This document shows positions 5,596 through 6,821 of a stretch of DNA of 6,821 nucleotides, piece by piece (positions within the stretch are counted from its first letter, which is position 1; each line of letters starts with the position of its first letter). The position numbers and the translations under genes were made by a program. The notes under the pieces are model-generated. The model was not told the origin of the DNA, did no database searches, and saw only the letters and a list, made by a program, of their open reading frames with translations. Origin of the DNA: an uncultured Bacteroidota bacterium (lineage in GTDB: Bacteria; Bacteroidota; Bacteroidia; Chitinophagales; Chitinophagaceae); assembly GCA_903933995.1 (NCBI GenBank), contig CAIZMD010000577.1:1-6821 (forward strand), read 5' to 3'.

Positions 5596-6821
5596 TTATA
5601 GGGATTTTCTAAGAACGGTACCGGCTCTTTTGCCATTATGCTTTCCACCATCAACGGTGATGACACCATTAACAAGTACATAATCAAAACCCGTACTGTA
5701 TTGATGGGGTTGGTCATAAGTTGATTGGTCTTTAACCGTGGTCGCATCAAAGATGACAATGTCTGCAGCAAAACCATCGCGCAGCAAACCGCGATCAGAC
5801 AAATTGAATTTTTGCGCTGGAAGCGATGTCATTCTTCTAATGGCTTCTTCCAAAGAGATCACTTTTTCTTCACGCACATATTTGCCCAATACCCTTGCAT
5901 TGGTGCCATAGCCCCTTGGGTGGGGGTTGCCCGATTTATAAATACGAATACTGGCATCACTGGCAAACATGTTAAAAGGATACTGCATAATGGTTTTCAC
6001 ATCCTTGTCACTCATACCATGAAAAACCATACCCGCGCCACCTTGCTCCATCATCTGGATCACGGTTTCTGCCTCCGCTGAAGGCTTGTGTTTGTTACCA
6101 CGCATCAGGTTTACTTGCTCAATACTCTTGCCATTATAACTGGTATCGGGTCTATATGAAGCAACAACGGGATAACTAAAATGAGGCAGTTTGCGCTTTT
6201 TTAATTTGGCCAACATATAGTCTACTACCTCTTTTCTCACTGCCGGTCTAGCCAATCTGGCTTTGATACTATCTTGACCATCGGCCAAGACCCAGTCAGG
6301 TAATAGGGTACTCAAAGAAGTACTACTTGCTGTATAAGGATACTGGTCAATGGTTACATCTAGACCTTCTTCTCTGGCTTTGATGACCATAGGTATGGTC
6401 TGGGCACTTCTGCCCCAATTCTGTTGCCCACTCAATTTAAAATGAGAAATTTCTACAGGAATCTTGGCTTCTCTTCCAATGGTTAATGCTTCTTCAATGG
6501 CTTGGGTTACACTATCACCCTCGTCACGCATATGGCTGGCGTATACTCCATGAGCAGCCGCAGCAATCTTAGCCAAACGCACAATCTCTTCTGTTTTAGA
6601 ATATGTGCCGGGTATATAGATTAAACCGGTAGAAAGCCCTACAGCACCATCTTTCATGGCTTTTCTAACAATGGCTTCCATGGCCTGCATTTCTTTTTCC
6701 GTTGGATTTCTATTGGCAGAACCCATGACTGCTTTGCGTACATTGTTATGACCAATCAGGGCTGCTACATTGATGCTTAGTTTCAAAGAATCGATCATGG
6801 AAAAATAAGCACCAAGGTCTG
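5596..6821 (-). CDS. N-acyl-D-amino-acid deacylase (D-aminoacylase) family amidohydrolase, 5' end cut by window edge
   Basis: The C-terminal 400-odd residues of a D-aminoacylase, an amidohydrolase-superfamily zinc enzyme that removes the acyl group from N-acyl-D-amino acids. The frame stays open through the right edge (codons before the Met at 6798 read DLGAYFS), so that Met is internal and the true start, signal peptide and HxH metal motif are outside. Counting from that Met, family motifs run in order: GHNNVRKAVMG (16-26), GAVGLSTGLIY (51-61), SHMRDEGD (88-95, His89), EISHFKLSG (116-124, His119), DQYPYTAS (151-158) and FASDASI (278-284, Asp281). His89 and His119 are spaced 30 apart, as the metal-binding His pair is in characterised D-aminoacylases, and Asp281 is the expected catalytic acid. 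HPRGYGTNARVL (293-304) and the closing beta-sandwich stretch (ADIVIFD, YVLVNGV) complete the family pattern. It is the first visible gene of the operon and sits 17 nt before the serine hydrolase. Choice among acyl-D-Glu, D-Asp or broad-specificity types is not possible. Confidence 0.92.
   Translation of the reverse strand, partial: DLGAYFSMIDSLKLSINVAALIGHNNVRKAVMGSANRNPTEKEMQAMEAIVRKAMKDGAVGLSTGLIYIPGTYSKTEEIVRLAKIAAAAHGVYASHMRDEGDSVTQAIEEALTIGREAKIPVEISHFKLSGQQNWGRSAQTIPMVIKAREEGLDVTIDQYPYTASSTSLSTLLPDWVLADGQDSIKARLARPAVRKEVVDYMLAKLKKRKLPHFSYPVVASYRPDTSYNGKSIEQVNLMRGNKHKPSAEAETVIQMMEQGGAGMVFHGMSDKDVKTIMQYPFNMFASDASIRIYKSGNPHPRGYGTNARVLGKYVREEKVISLEEAIRRMTSLPAQKFNLSDRGLLRDGFAADIVIFDATTVKDQSTYDQPHQYSTGFDYVLVNGVITVDGGKHNGKRAGTVLRKSL

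Noticed and set aside
5725..6081. Plus-strand frame of 118 codons
   Set aside because: It is antisense to well-conserved D-aminoacylase motifs (FASDASI, HPRGYG region).
6796..6798. ATG as the start of the D-aminoacylase
   Set aside because: The frame continues open to the window edge, and the protein lacks the N-terminal part with the HxH metal motif expected of the family, so this Met is internal.

Overview
The window looks like chromosomal DNA from a Bacteroidota bacterium, plausibly a Chitinophagaceae-like environmental genus; that is inferred from protein style and not proven. The signs are secreted hydrolases of the Bacteroidota type with type I signal peptides, moderate GC in the main genes (roughly 40-45% in the part counted), TAA stops, and tight gene junctions with no Shine-Dalgarno sequence. 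No tRNA, rRNA, CRISPR array or transposase gene was seen.

Layout. Positions 1-375 are very AT-rich (about 23% G+C over 1-360 by hand count). They hold one small plus-strand gene at 142-375, which resembles DUF6364-type antitoxins but has no toxin gene after it. Positions 376-652 form a non-coding junction where two transcription units converge. It has a small hairpin with a tandem 13-bp repeat (409-444), then a GC-rich block (about 470-651) that looks like a degenerate intergenic repeat. G+C jumps to about 47% over 421-660, so 1 to about 400 is compositionally foreign to the rest.

From 653 to the right edge, everything lies on the minus strand in one apparent operon. In transcription order it encodes an N-acyl-D-amino-acid deacylase (5' end outside the window), a secreted serine beta-lactamase-fold hydrolase with a C-terminal DUF3471-like domain, a secreted M19 (renal-dipeptidase-type) dipeptidase, and a secreted penicillin/AHL-acylase-type Ntn hydrolase. 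Intergenic gaps are 17, 1 and 8 nt, so co-transcription is very likely.

How the genes fit together. Three mechanistically different amidohydrolases and one serine peptidase/esterase-fold enzyme are co-expressed, and at least three of them are exported. All four belong to families that can act on N-acylated, D-amino-acid-containing or beta-lactam amides. The best inference is an extracytoplasmic pathway that dismantles acylated or D-residue-containing peptides, such as peptidoglycan fragments, lipopeptides, non-ribosomal peptides or beta-lactams. The actual substrate cannot be read from the sequence.
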